NCBI RefSeq assembly: GCF_947507565.1
Contig: NC_089190.1
Location: forward strand, 620,001 to 684,000
Source: Oscarella lobularis
Lineage: Eukaryota; Porifera; Homoscleromorpha; Homosclerophorida; Oscarellidae
Length of the DNA: 64,000 bases
Reading direction: 5' to 3'
The position numbers and the translations under genes are program-made. Shown here in pieces: positions 44,180-55,497 of this stretch (its first letter is position 1; each line of letters opens with the position of its first letter). The notes below the pieces were generated by a model. It did no database searches, was not told the origin of the DNA, and saw nothing but the letters and a program-made list of their open reading frames with translations.

Positions 44180-44900
44180 CAAAATAAGGACATCCTTAAC
44201 TAAACGAATGCTTTCATTTCGATTACCCTTTACAAAAGAATAGAACTAGGAGCAACGGCAATTGTACACTTTTTGTACGCCATGTGGCTCGTCGATTGCG
44301 CGACCATATTTGGAATCCAGAGGTTACAATCACGCGATCAACCAGTGGACCTCCGGCACGTGCGGAAACAAAAGCGCCATACTAGCACCTGCATGTACAT
44401 GGCCGCTCCTTTATGTTCTTTTCTATTATAGCTAGGTACCCATAATTCACAAATAGATTTAGGTACCCTCAATTTTATCTCCTTTTTACATTTTATTAAA
44501 CATTTATTAGTTATTATTACTTATAAATAGACCGAACCCATATTAACTGCGCATGCTCTTCGCAGCCATATTAAGAGGGGATCAATTACCGACCGTGTTG
44601 GTCACGCGACCAATTTTCTCTGTTCCTCTGCAAAGTTAGTCATATTTTTCCCTTTGAGTGAATTTCTTATAGATCGAACTCCAATTCCGTCAAGTTTCGA
44701 GCGTCTCTTTCAAGCGGAAGCACAGAGCGAAAAATGGTCGCCGATTCGGCGACCTCTCACGCCGGCCCAGTATGTCAGACGCGTTTACTAGGCGGTGCAT
44801 CAGTAGGCTAAATCAATGTACTTAAATAAACGCCTTTTCACTTGACGTCGCTTTTTCGATAAAAAACGGATTTCGCTGGTCATTTAACGCGAGTTAGGCG
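44180..44900. other. AT-rich gap, no gene recognised
   Basis: No coding motif. It separates the pogo fragment from the SWIM-YqaJ gene. The promoter of the latter would lie in the last few hundred bases. Confidence 0.4.
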
Positions 44901-44906
44901 GCGCAT

Positions 44907-46563
44907 ATGTCTGAGGTTCCAGCTCCTTCCGGCGGATGGACGAAGTCCTTAGCGCAGTTACCTTCGATATCCATCAGCACAATCGATCAGTATCTCCTGT
45001 TCGATGTTCTACCTGAAGATGGGAAGTCAGCAGGAGCTCATAAAGGTCGAAGCAAGGGATGGACGCTCTGGAGGAACGAGAACGTGCGGAATGTCGTCCT
45101 CAACAGTTCAGAAGGCGTTTGCTTTGTAAAAGCCAATATTCGAGCGTTGATGAAGTTGAGCATGAAGTACGAGGCGAGCGTTCAGTTAGATCCTCTTACG
45201 GGGTCTGTCACAAAATGTACGTGCCAATGTAAGGCAGGAAAGGGTGGACGGTGCAAGCACGTAGCCGCACTTCTATTTCGTCTGTGGGATCTCAAGATGC
45301 AGAAGATTCCGTCTGTTCCACCTGACAAGTCGGTGACGGATGTTCCGGCTTATTGGAAAGGAGGCGGTGCAAACGTCGATGGTAAACATCTTTCTCTCTC
45401 AAATTTAGGCATTGGGAAACAACAAGCGCCGTCAGTGGGATCATCAGAAGCTCTGGCTGACATTACTAGGCAGAAGATCCACATTGTCGTCGATCAGCCA
45501 GTGACTGTTGTTCCTGCAAGCATGCAGCTGGTGCCAAGAGAAGATATTGAAAAGTTCTGCAAGGAACTAAAATCATCAGAAAAGGCTCCAATGCTCACTC
45601 CCGTTATTGAGAGAAACGGCTACATGCCTGTTTGACAGCTTCTGTGCCGGTCGAGGCTTTGTATCGTTACGTCCGGATTTGTTATCTCCAAAACCGGAAT
45701 TAAATGAGGAATATCAGCACTTGCTGGAGAGCTTGCATTTTGGAGGTGCAGTCAGCAAAATCGTGAAGGACTTGCCTGTTATAGACGTTTCAACGGATGA
45801 AAATGACAGCCGTACGTGGATAAAATACGAAGGTAATCTGTCCGCTTCTCAGCTTGACTTCCTTCATGAAAAAAGAATATGTATTAACGACTCAGGGTGC
45901 AGAAGAATAGAACAAGCCACCCGAGGTCAGGCGGAGAGTCCTCTGTGGAGGAAAATGAGGCAAATGAGACTGACGGCTTCAAACTTCGGACGAGTGTTCA
46001 AACGAATTAAGTCACGTCATCCAACATCTTTACTCAACAGTCTTCTTAGCAACAAATCAGTTGACACTGCCTCTACAAGATGGGGAAAGTCTCATGAGTG
46101 TGATGCTGTTGAAGAGTACGAAACATTGTCAGGGCGCAAAACTCAGGAATGCGGTCTTTTTGTTAACCCACGTTTTTGCTGGCTTGGGGCTTCTCCTGAT
46201 CGACTGGTGACCGATCCAGCTGAGAAGCTAAGTACCGATGGACTCCTCGAAATTAAATTCCCGTTCAGTGCTCGTGAAATGACCGTACAAGAATATCAGA
46301 AGCAGAAATCGTCCTGTGTTTCATTCACAGATGGACAGATGCACCTGAAAGAGGGACACAATTAATTCTATCAAGTTCTTGGACAAATGGCAATATCAGG
46401 GAGGCCTTGGTGCGATTTCGCTGTCTGGACGCCAAGTGAAATGGCAATCAAACGGATTTACTTCAACGAAGAAAAGTGGAAGAGCTGTTTGGATGTGCTC
46501 ACATTGTTTTATTTTGATATTCTCATAGCTGATATCAGATTTGGCGAACATTCTTTGAAGTAA
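44907..46563 (+). pseudogene. SWIM zinc finger + YqaJ-type exonuclease protein
   Basis: The ATG at 44907 opens MSEVPAPSGGWTK. A SWIM finger follows at about residues 110-120 (CTCQCKAGKGGRCKHVAALL: C-x-C...C-x-H). After a frame change near 45605-45635 the second part carries CAGRGFVSLRPDLLSPKP, WRKMRQMRLTASNFGRVFKR, then YqaJ/lambda-exonuclease signatures: STRWGKSHECDAVEEYE, FCWLGASPDRLV and LLEIKFPFSARE. A TAA at 46363-46365 interrupts the frame inside a block expected to read QMHLKEGHNYFYQVLG; one base (TAT to TAA) accounts for it. The frame then runs to TAA at 46561-46563. The predicted fold is a PD-(D/E)xK exonuclease with a DNA-binding finger. Its stop is one base from the stop of the opposite transposase fragment. 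Confidence 0.8.
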
Positions 46564-46564
46564 T

Positions 46565-46834
46565 CTAAGCTATTAGTTTGGGAAGAAAGTTTGACAAATG
46601 GCAACAAATAAACCATATCCTCGACAGATCACGGTGCATTGATAAAGGGACGACTTGTGACAGGATTCGAAATGTCTTCACGCGGTTGATTGCTCGTTCA
46701 ACGTGTATTCGAACTGATGCAATACGTCTGGTATTGACCTCATCCTTAACTGAGAGTTGGCTCTTTCCATCCATGAAGGCAGGAATGTTAAGCTTAACTT
46801 TTCTTTCCGCCAACAATGTCTCTATCTCAAACCC
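46565..46834 (-). pseudogene. DDE_4-type transposase C-terminal fragment (Harbinger/ISL2EU-like)
   Basis: The minus strand encodes GFEIETLLAERKVKLNIPAF, GKSQLSVKDEVNTRRIASVR, IHVERAINRVKTFRIL and a C-terminal FICCHLSNFLPKL. The KLNIPPF...GK-Q-S...TR-IA-RIHVERAI pattern is typical of the end of DDE_Tnp_4 transposases (PIF/Harbinger and ISL2EU groups); the Glu of HVER is the last catalytic residue. The fragment breaks off near 46835. It is convergent with SWIM-YqaJ. My recollection is that ISL2EU elements can carry a YqaJ-type second gene, which fits, but I cannot check it here. Confidence 0.65.
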
Positions 46835-46859
46835 TCAACCTTAGAATCTTCTGCACACG

Positions 46860-46887
46860 ACCCGGGCGAAGCCGGGTACTCAAATAG
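46860..46887 (+). other. Helitron-like 3' hairpin at an element junction
   Basis: ACCCGGGCGAAGCCGGGT followed by ACTCAAATAG and then T. The hairpin is the standard Helitron 3' type, but the expected CTAG end has changed to ATAG. Immediately to the right begins truncated gypsy sequence. Confidence 0.5.
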
Positions 46888-48077
46888 TCTCTTCGCACCG
46901 TTTGCAACTCGATTCAGCCAGAACAGGCCCGAGAGCCGATGCAGCCAAGTGAAACGCCGAAGCTTGCTTGGACAAAAGTAGCCATGGATCTTTTCGAGTT
47001 TGATGGGTCTCACTACATCGTGGTGGTAGACTATTATTCCAATTTCTACGAAGTGGAGCTTTTACGGGATCTCACCGCTGCTACAACGATACTTCGTATC
47101 AAGAGCATCTTCGCAAGGCATGGAATTCCGGAAATCGCCGTTTCCGATAATGGTCCACAATTCGTCAACGCACAATTCGCCGCGTTCGCCACTGCCTGTC
47201 GCTTCCGCTACGTCACGTCTTTGCCATGGTACCCACAATCCAACGACAAGGCAGAAAGTGCGGTCAAAATCTGCAAAACCCTTATCAAAAAAGCGAAGAA
47301 TTCGAAATCGGATACTTATCTGGCACTCTTGGCGTACAGAGCCACGCCGTCAGAAACGCTCAAGTCATCGCATGCACAGTTATTGTTCGGACGTCGCATT
47401 CGCACCCAGCTGCCTATGAAATCGTCGATGTTGGACCCGACTCCACAGTCGCCCGCCGTCATTCAAGGTCGCATCGAAGAAACGAAGGAGAAGCAAAAGG
47501 CACGCTACGACACAAAAGCGAAAGAATTGCCTGCGATCAAACCTGGTGATTGGCTACGAATGAAGCGTCCAGGAGAAAATGAATGGTCACCTGCTCGATG
47601 TCTAAAGAAGCTCAGCAATCGTTCGTTCAGAGTTAGATGTGGAGATTACGTCTACCGTCGAAACCGTCGTCAGTTGCGTCTCACGTCGGAAGAGAATCCG
47701 AGTGATGAAGGGGAAGAGCAACTCGAGTTAACCCCGCCGGTAGTGCAGTCTCAAGCAAAATCGAATACGCCTCAGCAGCCAACCACGCAACCGGAATCTC
47801 AGCAACCGGAACCGCAGCAACCGGAACGTTAGCGATCCAGAATCACCGCCGACAAATACAACCGTCGCCTCAACCGTCGTCGCCAGTCTCGACTCAACGC
47901 TCGTCTGGTGAGTCCACAAATCCAGCACCTGCCTCGACTCCCGTGAAAGTCAGCTCGTACGGACGTCTTCTTTGTCAGCCAAAGTGGCTCAAGGACTACG
48001 AACACGTCGCAACTAGAGACAAAGGAGGGTGTTGCGATATGCTATCCGGGACTTCTATGTTAGATGTTAGATGTGCA
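46888..48077 (+). pseudogene. gypsy-type LTR retrotransposon: integrase and 3' end
   Basis: The frame enters at the end of the integrase zinc finger (VCNSIQPEQA) and continues through the core: KVAMDLFEFDG (first Asp), IAVSDNGPQF (second Asp) and PQSNDKAESAVK (Glu), then a C-terminal domain with KPGDWLRMKR and YRRNRRQLRL. It stops at 47830-47832 in a Pro/Gln-rich tail, after which another frame holds the usual gypsy ending CQPKWLKDYEH. A purine tract, AAAGGAGGG (48021-48029), is followed by TGTTGCGATATG, a likely LTR start at 48030. Everything upstream (gag, protease, RT, RNase H) is missing. The LTR end is not obvious; a candidate is TTACA near 48180. Confidence 0.8.
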
Positions 48078-48599
48078 TGACCAACTGTTACGTAGTCAGT
48101 TTTTGCGTTTACCAATACATCCACGGATATCGTCACAGAGATGGCGGAGGTGGCAAGACAAAATTCGATCCCTGCTTACAAAAATTCGATATAAAATAGG
48201 CCTGTCCTAATTTACCAAATCTTGCGCATGTGACAGATAAGTCTCTGACGAGACGTGACCGTTATTGTCGTTTTTCTTCTCCTCACTTCCGTTTAGTAGA
48301 GGCGCGGGTGACGTCAATGCTGGCAGAGATGAAAGAAGAACTTGTCTTTTATGTGCCGACGGGTTGCCTCCTTTCCAGAATTGATGTAGGCATCGCCAAT
48401 TGTATTCAGCTGAAGATATAAAGAATTTACTGATCGTTCCATATATCATACCTTAGAAACGTTGTAGATATCGATAAACTTGCCAAATTAAAAATTCCAG
48501 AGAATCTCCAGTGCTGGAAATTTAATATTTCCTTTTCTTTTAGTTGTAATCGGTCTAAACTTTGCCCAGTTTATCAATAATCCTGTATCTTTGATTCCT

Positions 48600-49197
48600 C
48601 GCCAAAAAAGGGCTTTCATTCCAAGTAGTGTCACGCATCTTCGGCTGCTTTCCAAGAACTTTGACTCACATCCTTTTTGCAACAAGGGCATCCTTGCTCT
48701 TGGCCGCATGGTTTGAGCTGTGGTGAAATATCCACACTAGGCTATATCGATCTCTGTCATACTTTTCTTCTGCGATTGACAGTGCTTCCTCCACCTGTTT
48801 CAAGAACTGCTCCGCATTCCAGTAACCTTCTTTTCCAGCTCCAATCTCCAATTGCACTCGAGTTTCTCTCCCGCCGTGACGCAAAAACCCATCGAACTCT
48901 TTTATAAAATCAGAAATTATAATGCCAGCCCCTCTGCCTTTTTTTCGAAGGAACACCTGGTCCGCTTGACCCCAAGCCTTCGTCTGATCGTCGCTAGACT
49001 GGAAAGTTGTCTCATTGTGAAAAATTAGGACGAGGTGCTTGGACGCAGAAGGATTGCAATGATAGCCTGGCTGAGGCGCGCTGGAATCAACATCATTCGG
49101 AAGCGGAGCAGGACGATGAGATTTTTCAAGTGACTGCAAGACGCGAACGCAGTCGGCTCTGTACAATTTTACATCGTCTCTTTCATGACCGTTGAAG
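48600..49197 (-). pseudogene. DDE transposase fragment (family of elements 1 and 3)
   Basis: The minus strand encodes YFNGHERDDV, then SKHLVLIFHNETTFQSSDDQ, GIIISDFIKEFDGFL, GAGKEGYWNAEQFLKQVEEA and WIFHHSSNHAAKSKDALVAK, then an in-frame TGA near 48668 and KVLGKQPKMRDT. It retains the ~18 residues after DDQ that element 1 has lost. Both ends are missing and the second Asp is His (FHHSS instead of FDHSS). Confidence 0.7.
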
Positions 49198-49199
49198 TA

Positions 49200-49520
49200 A
49201 ATTAATTCCTTTTTTGCCCGTGCTCTCTAAGAAAAACCGAAAGTATGCAGAAATCTTAGGGCTGTCAATTCGCTGACTTTTCTTGGAAATTCAGTCGGAG
49301 AATTTAGGTTAGGCAGTAGCGTTGTATTTAAGAGACTCTGGAGGCAACAGACGAATGCGACGTTACCGGCTCATGCATCGATGGATATAGACTCGCCCGC
49401 GTCGTGCTTCTATTACGCTTTTTAACAGTGGAAAAGGAAACGTTGCCGTAAAGCGTCGAGTCATATAGCTTCGATTTCCAGACCCTTAGTTATTGCGCTA
49501 AGCTGCGTGGGCGCCGCATG
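49200..49520. other. No gene recognised
   Basis: Sequence between the transposase fragment and the next MITE without coding or structural signature. Confidence 0.4.
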
Positions 49521-50103
49521 GCGCTAACGAAAAGGACTTGACAATCACTGTGCAAAACCGTTTGTAGATTACGTGATCTTTCCTCGCGCTGTGACGAATC
49601 GGCTTTTGGCTCTTTAATTACCGCACTCTCGCCCTGATTCGACTATTGGCCTAATCTAATCGCGAATGCATAATACGGTTAGCTTAGTTGAGCCCAATGC
49701 GAACTCTTAGGAAGTATAACGTCAATTCATGTCGCCTGTGTGGGAAGGAAAACCCAGGTCGCGTTCTCAAAGGGCGTTGAAGATCGACGCTAAATCTCGA
49801 TCACCTAGCTGTTTCGTCCAGTCACAGAATACTATAGGAGAAAGCATGCTTTTTAGTCGGCTTTAGCAACGAAAAGTCAAGAGTCACATATGGCTGCGAA
49901 AAAATCTGGCAGCGGCAGCCATTTTCACACAGAGGCCTACGCTAATGGTATTATGCAGACGCGATTAGATTAGGCCAATGGTCGAATCAGTGCGAGTGTG
50001 CAGTAATTAGAGATCCGAAAGGCGACTGGTCTCAGAGCTAGGAAAGATCACGTGATCTGCACACGGTTATGTACAGTGATCGTCAAGGTCCTCTCTTTAG
50101 CGC
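49521..50103. mobile_element. 583 bp MITE with ~170 bp inverted repeats
   Basis: The left arm (49521-49695) and the right arm (about 49920-50103) pair through blocks such as TGATTCGAC, ATTGGCCTAATCTAATCGCG and ATTACGTGATCTTTCCT. The ends are GCGCTAA and TTAGCGC. The target duplication is not clear. No protein is encoded. Confidence 0.8.
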
Positions 50104-52100
50104 TATGCCCTGCTCACCCAGCCTAGATCGCTGGAGGAGGGTCTGGCAATCGAGACTACGAGGCACAAGCCGGTAAGGTCGCATTCGTATGTTGCCTCCG
50201 GAGCCTTATAAAATACGCAAGTAACCGTCCTTGAACAGCGCCCCCAAACTGTCCATGACAACTGTCCATGACGTTGGCAAGTGTCACAAGGCTCTCTTTT
50301 GGTGAGAAAAGCCGCATCCACTCACCACGCACGCCAGGCCACCGCTCACACGGCAAACCGAAGAAGAGTGCCTGGCTTGCGAGGCTATTGTCTACCCACG
50401 AGCGTAATGGTGATTGAGAGAGGACGAGACCTCGCGAGTTAAACCGTTTCTTTGCATCGACGAAGACTGTTTGCGCTTGTCAAAAGAGATCGGTAATCGG
50501 GAAGAACCGCAGAGTTTCGGGCCATTTTGTTTGTCGTTAAGTCCGGGTTGTCCTCCAGTAGAAGTGGTTCGCACAAATTAGGGCGTGGCTGGAAAGGATG
50601 TTCTGCCAAGCGTAGGGTTTTCTAGTCGAATTTCAATTGAGTTACGATATTCATTAGATTTCTTTGTTAGTTAGGTGTTCCTTTGGTCACTTGAAACGGC
50701 TAGATGAGCCTCCGTTTTATAAATATTTAAGCATGTTATCTTTCCGTTAACAAGAATGTCGTTGTGAAAAAGTGAAGAGTTGCCCGAGATGAGGGTGTGG
50801 CGACAGAGCCGCATGCAAAATTTGGGTTTGTCGGCGATTTTGTTGTTTCAAGCGCCTGCGCTACGCCCACTTATGCGCTCGCGCCTTGGATTGAGAACGG
50901 CTCGTTAATCTCTAAGTAAAATAATTGTTGAGGGTTTACAAGGCGCTCTCAAGTCAGCCAGTGTGGTGTACCGTACGCCACTGAATATTCGCTACTGCGT
51001 ATCTCAGGCTCAAAGTAAAATTCTTTGATAATCGTCTTTTTGACGGACATGAGAGTGGGACAGGTTTACGAAGGTGTGGCTTTAGCCATATCTTCTCAAC
51101 TGGAATTCATCCGCGAAAAAGAAGACGTAAGCGACCGCATCCTCTCTGAGACTTCATACTCCGAAGACGACGTCCTCCAGCCCGACAACCCAAGAATACA
51201 TTCACCCCGGCCGCTTTAAAAGGACTACAAAAACAAGACATCGGTCATGTAAAAAGACGTTTATCGCAGTCAGTAAATGCCGGAGACGGCAAGGAAATCG
51301 AATTCTTCTGGATCATTTATCAATAGGATTTGGCAACTGATGGCCGAGGTCATTAAGAGGCCCAGCGTTCGCGCTTTAATTATTAAATGCAGAACATTAT
51401 CCTTGACAGCCTCATACCTCGGCATAAGGATATTAACGACTTTAGAAACGTAATACGCACTCACTTCTGCTGTCGTAATTAAACATATAGTGTCTCTACC
51501 GTTTTTATCGCAGGAAACATAGACCAATATTATTTATTATCTTCTTTGATTTAGCTATTTATTAAATTAAAAAATTGGTGGTTTTTGGCAATAATTGTAT
51601 CGGAATTAAAGAAACTGGCTGCTGCTAAATGCGGAACGTCATGTTTAATTGTGTACGCAGGTTCTTACATAATTATTCAACCATCAAGGAAAAGACCTTG
51701 ATAACGTTTTTTCAGAACGCATTACGTTTTATAGTGGTTAGGAGATACTCGGTCGAGTTATACGTCGGGTGACGCTAAAACAAAGTTTCAAAAAATTATT
51801 GAGTACATTATACATTTTTGACCAAAAAATGAATTAATTTCATAGACCAGTCAACGGGATCCTTATGAGTAGAATAAATTAATTCCATAGACTAGTCAAC
51901 AGGATCTTTATGAGTCGAATGCTATGGGGAAATGGAACCATGTGAGTTCCAGTAAACCAAACTTCTGACAAATTCGTGTTGAGAATATCCCGGGCAACCT
52001 CTTAAGAAGCTGAACAACCTGTGCGATTAAATTAAAGCATTTTCTCTTAATGTTGTGGTGCCCCTCTTCCTCATTATAAAAGGTAAGTAACTTTATTTGC
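50104..52100. other. Long stretch without recognised gene
   Basis: One frame (51046-51219) reads MRVGQVYEGVALAISSQLEF with an acidic tail, loosely like the second half of a HIRAN domain, but without the N-x-x-D signature I do not annotate it. A block near 50360-50390 (GCCTGGCTTGCGAGGCTA) recurs inverted near 55487-55502. Nothing else was recognised. Confidence 0.35.
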
Positions 52101-52102
52101 AT

Positions 52103-52350
52103 AACTGACTCAACACATTAATAACTCACAAATTCAACACATCAATAAACCACAAAGTCAACAACTCACAAACTCAACACATCAATAACTCAAACTCAAC
52201 ACATCAATAACTCACAAATTCACAAATTCAACACATCAAGAGCTCCCAAACTCAACACATCAATAACTCACAATAACAACACATTAATAACTAACAAAGT
52301 CAATAACTCACAAAACTCACAAACTCAAAACATCATTAACTCACGAAGTC
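52103..52350 (+). repeat. ACTCACAAACTCAACACATCAATA minisatellite (unit ~24 bp)
   Basis: About ten imperfect copies of a unit built from AACTCACAAA and CAACACATCAATA, with truncated units in the middle. Confidence 0.9.
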
Positions 52351-52429
52351 CACATGTGCTATTCATTGCCGATTTTTCGAAAAGTATAGGCGACGCTTTT
52401 GAGCCTGAACTTGACGCTGTGAGTGAAGC

Positions 52430-52757
52430 CGAATGAGATTCTCAAGCGTTCGTCAGGCTCAGAGCAGAAACAAATCGCATTGACGAGAATCAAAATTTAG
52501 ATCTAAATAAAGTGAGGGGTATAGGAACAGATGGCGCCGCCACTATTGTGGAATGTCGAAATGAAGCTGCGAAACGACTAAAAACGCATTGTCCCTCAGC
52601 TATTGGTGTACACTGTGCTGCGCATCGTCTCAATTTAGCTTCAAGTCATGCGGGAAACTCTGCTGCTTTCGTGAAGCAATTTCACACTATTATTCGACAA
52701 GTCCACGACTTCTTCAACAATAGCGATGTGCAAACGGCGGGCTTGAAATCAATTTAA
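52430..52757 (+). pseudogene. hAT-like (ZNF862-type) transposase fragment
   Basis: A single exon-like frame encodes VRGIGTDGAATIVECRNEAA, RLKTHCPSAIGVHCAAHRLN, LASSHAG and FNNSDVQTAGLKSI. TDGA followed by CxAHRLNL is the hAT core pattern of the ZNF862/KIAA-type genes. It is cut on both sides; the zinc finger and the C-terminal dimerisation domain are not found. Confidence 0.65.
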
Positions 52758-53033
52758 AGAAAAGAAAATTTGGCTGCTCCCTGTCAAACTCGATAGCTGA
52801 GTAGTGAATTTAATTTTAAGTTTATTTTGCGTATTGGACGTCCTTAAAAGGTCTTTTTTGGCATGAGCTTATTACGAATGCGGTACCTTCAGCGGCAAAT
52901 TTGGAGGCCCGGTTTGCGAAAATCGCTCGCGGTTACAAAGTGTATGAGGTAAGGTGTTGAATGAGGAAGTTATCAGAGCTCAGTTCTGTGAACCGTGTAG
53001 AAGCGTTTGGTATTCATGAGAGAATTATCAATA

Positions 53034-53683
53034 GACGCTTTTCGTAATGACTGCGCATGTGCGGGCGCCATTTTGAAGTGGGGATCAGTGCCAAATGCCG
53101 ATCTGAAGAGGCGTCTAATTCCACTTTAGCAATTCCAAGAAGCGCTTTTATCACTTCTGCTGATAGTTACTGTCAAGCTTGTCCAGTTTAGTCAAGTTTT
53201 AGGATAGTAGCTTCTACGACAGACTAATTAGACGAGGAAATAGCGGAACCGGAAGTGAGCTCTCACTAGCGTAGCAAAGGATTTTTTGGCTAGCTATAGA
53301 TCTTTGGGTGTATAGAAATAAATACTCTAACCTTTCAAAGTGATTCCTCGCACGTATTTCTTCCGCTTAAGCACAAAAAAATCGAAGGAAGTACGTGCGA
53401 GAAATCACTTCAAAAGGTTAGAGTACTTATTGGTATGCACGAAAGGATCTATAGCAAGCCAAAAACTCTTTTGCTGCGCTTGTGAGAAGTCACTTCCGGT
53501 TCGCTTATTGAAGCAGCTACAATACTAAACCTTAGCTAAACTTGTCAAGCTTGACGATAACTATCCGCGGAAGTTCTAAAAGCTCTTCTAGAATCTTTAA
53601 AGTGGAATTGGACGCCTTTCTAATCTGCTTTTTTGGCACTGATCCCACTTTCTTGCACATGCGCAGTCATTACGAAAAGGGTC
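53034..53683. mobile_element. 650 bp near-palindromic foldback element
   Basis: The left arm (53034-53357) and the right arm (53385-53683) are inverted copies (for example TAATGACTGCGCATGTGC and its partner, and ACTCTAACCTTTCAAAGTGA), with a loop of only about 27 bp. The ends GACGCTTTTCG and CGAAAAGGGTC are flanked by TA. It is non-coding and could fold into a very long hairpin. Confidence 0.85.
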
Positions 53684-53689
53684 TATTAA

Positions 53690-54240
53690 GCACTCTTAAG
53701 GGTCCGGTGAGGTTAGGGAATGTTTTTCTTAACTATTCGGGGGTCTAAGATTACAGAGAATTCCAATAAATTTCTCATGGTTATTTACGTCACGTGCTGT
53801 TCTATACCGCGCACGTGAGGGTCTATATTAATTATACACACAAAGATGGCTAAAAGCGATTTGTTAAACAATTATCACATAGGGATTTTTATCAACGAAG
53901 TTTTTCTTACGGGCATGCCTAATCACTTCTTTTCCCTGAGTTACCAATTTCATTTTATTTACAGAACACATGACAGTGTTTGCTGTCATAAATTTGCATG
54001 TATTTTAAAAGGAAATAAACAAAGAATGATTTCTTTTACCTTATTTGGCATACCTAGAAAACGTCGTGTATTGACTACTTTCTTTTGCTTTCGACGTTGA
54101 GGAAGATTAATTGATTAGACACAATTGAAAAACTCTTCGCTGATACGGGTACTGAAGTCGCGCGGCTAAACACCAGTTCGCTAGAGCGCGCTAATCGATT
54201 TACGCTGAGAAGCACTGTATAAACAGTATTATAAAATATT
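53690..54240. other. AT-rich, no gene recognised
   Basis: No coding motif or boundary was seen. A CACGTG occurs at about 53793 and another at 53812. Confidence 0.35.
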
Positions 54241-54242
54241 AG

Positions 54243-54530
54243 AGAATTGGAGACGAAGCCTCGAGATTAACGGAGGTTCAGTGAGCAGAGCCCCTAATAT
54301 TTAACAGTGTCACACTTTTTAAATTCTTATAAGTTGTATGACTAATTGTAAAACAGGAGAACTGAAGGCGAAGCCTCCAGATTAATGGGAGTTTAGGGGG
54401 CGGAGCTCCTGATATTTAAAAGTGTGGCTCTTCTTAAGATTCTTTTAATCAGTATTAATAATTGTAAATTATTGGCGTTGTCTAGATTAATGGGGGTTAG
54501 GCAGCGGAGCCTCATAATATTTAACAAAAA
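54243..54530 (+). repeat. Three tandem ~110 bp units
   Basis: Each unit contains GAAGCCTC, AGATTAATGGGGGTT, GGCGGAGC(T/C)CCTNATATTTAA and a TTCTTATAAGT-like block. Units start near 54247, 54361 and 54470, the last truncated. Divergence is moderate. Confidence 0.75.
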
Positions 54531-55490
54531 ATTCTGCTTTATTACTTTTAAATTTTACATTGTGTGTAAGAAGATGTGGTTGGGCCTCATGATGGCAACT
54601 GTCATCATTCTAGAGTAACGATAAAAGCGCTAAAGTGCCACTTTAAGCTTCTCTGTAGGAACTGCAGAGTGTGGGAGAGAACATTTTATTTCGAAGAATT
54701 CTCGTCCTTATCTCTCAGTCTGACCTGTACGCTGACGCGATACAGTCATCATTAAGAATAGCTCAAAGTCATGGTTATTCGGCACCGCCCCAAAAGTAAA
54801 TTATAGGTAATTAACTGGATGAAACAATGTGTAGCTCACTATACTATACTACAGATAGTAAGCATGCAGTCGAAGGAAAGCAGCCTCCACATAGCAACGT
54901 TTGGCAACATACGTATTAACATTTCATCGTCAGTAGCTTGGGCTGCGTTAATTTTCTTCAATTCTCCAAAACATCTACGTGCGGAGCCGCCGGTGCACTC
55001 TGGAGAAGCTGCAACGTAACTAGATACACAATGACTAATGAAGGCCTATTTAAGCTACTTAGCAAAAAGTACCTGAAAAATTGCGATCGAAGTGCAATTT
55101 TGTCGATTGATTCCTGGTGGCTACAAGTGAGCACAAAAACGCACTGTAGCCGATTTTGATATCCCACTAGGATGAGGATAAAGGGGAAGTCGTTGTCAGG
55201 GAATATGTAGCAAAGATGACAAAGCGATAGCCTCGCGTTGCTAGGCCCTTGTCTCTGATTATTCGTATAAACACGGGAGGGGAGAAGGGCCTTGTACCAC
55301 TGGTCTGCGTAGGTCACGAGAACAACCCTATTGTGGATGCGGTAGAATGCAATTACACACCTCGCGTACTTTAGGCCCACAACGTTACTGATGCGCTTGG
55401 TCACCTTCTGATGTTTTGCAACTGCTTGCTTTGTAACATATTATTAATCCATAGGTTGCGCACAAAGTAGAAGGTGCCCGCGCATTAGCC
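54530..55490. other. No gene recognised
   Basis: The frames present have no domain signature. TTGTACCACTGGTCTGCGT near 55293 repeats near 55584 (GGTACCACTCGTCTGCGT), so a short duplication flanks the hairpin at 55498-55584. Confidence 0.35.
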
Positions 55491-55497
55491 TCGCAAG

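Noticed and set aside
48030-48180. Complete 3' LTR of the gypsy element
   Set aside because: The TG start after the purine tract is good, but the LTR end cannot be fixed without the 5' LTR, so only the start is stated.
51046-51219. Possible HIRAN half-domain with acidic tail
   Set aside because: Only a VG-x-V-like turn resembles HIRAN; no upstream half and no transposase beside it.
54958-55404. 148-codon minus-strand frame
   Set aside because: No domain, no splice context, and lies in repeat-bearing sequence.
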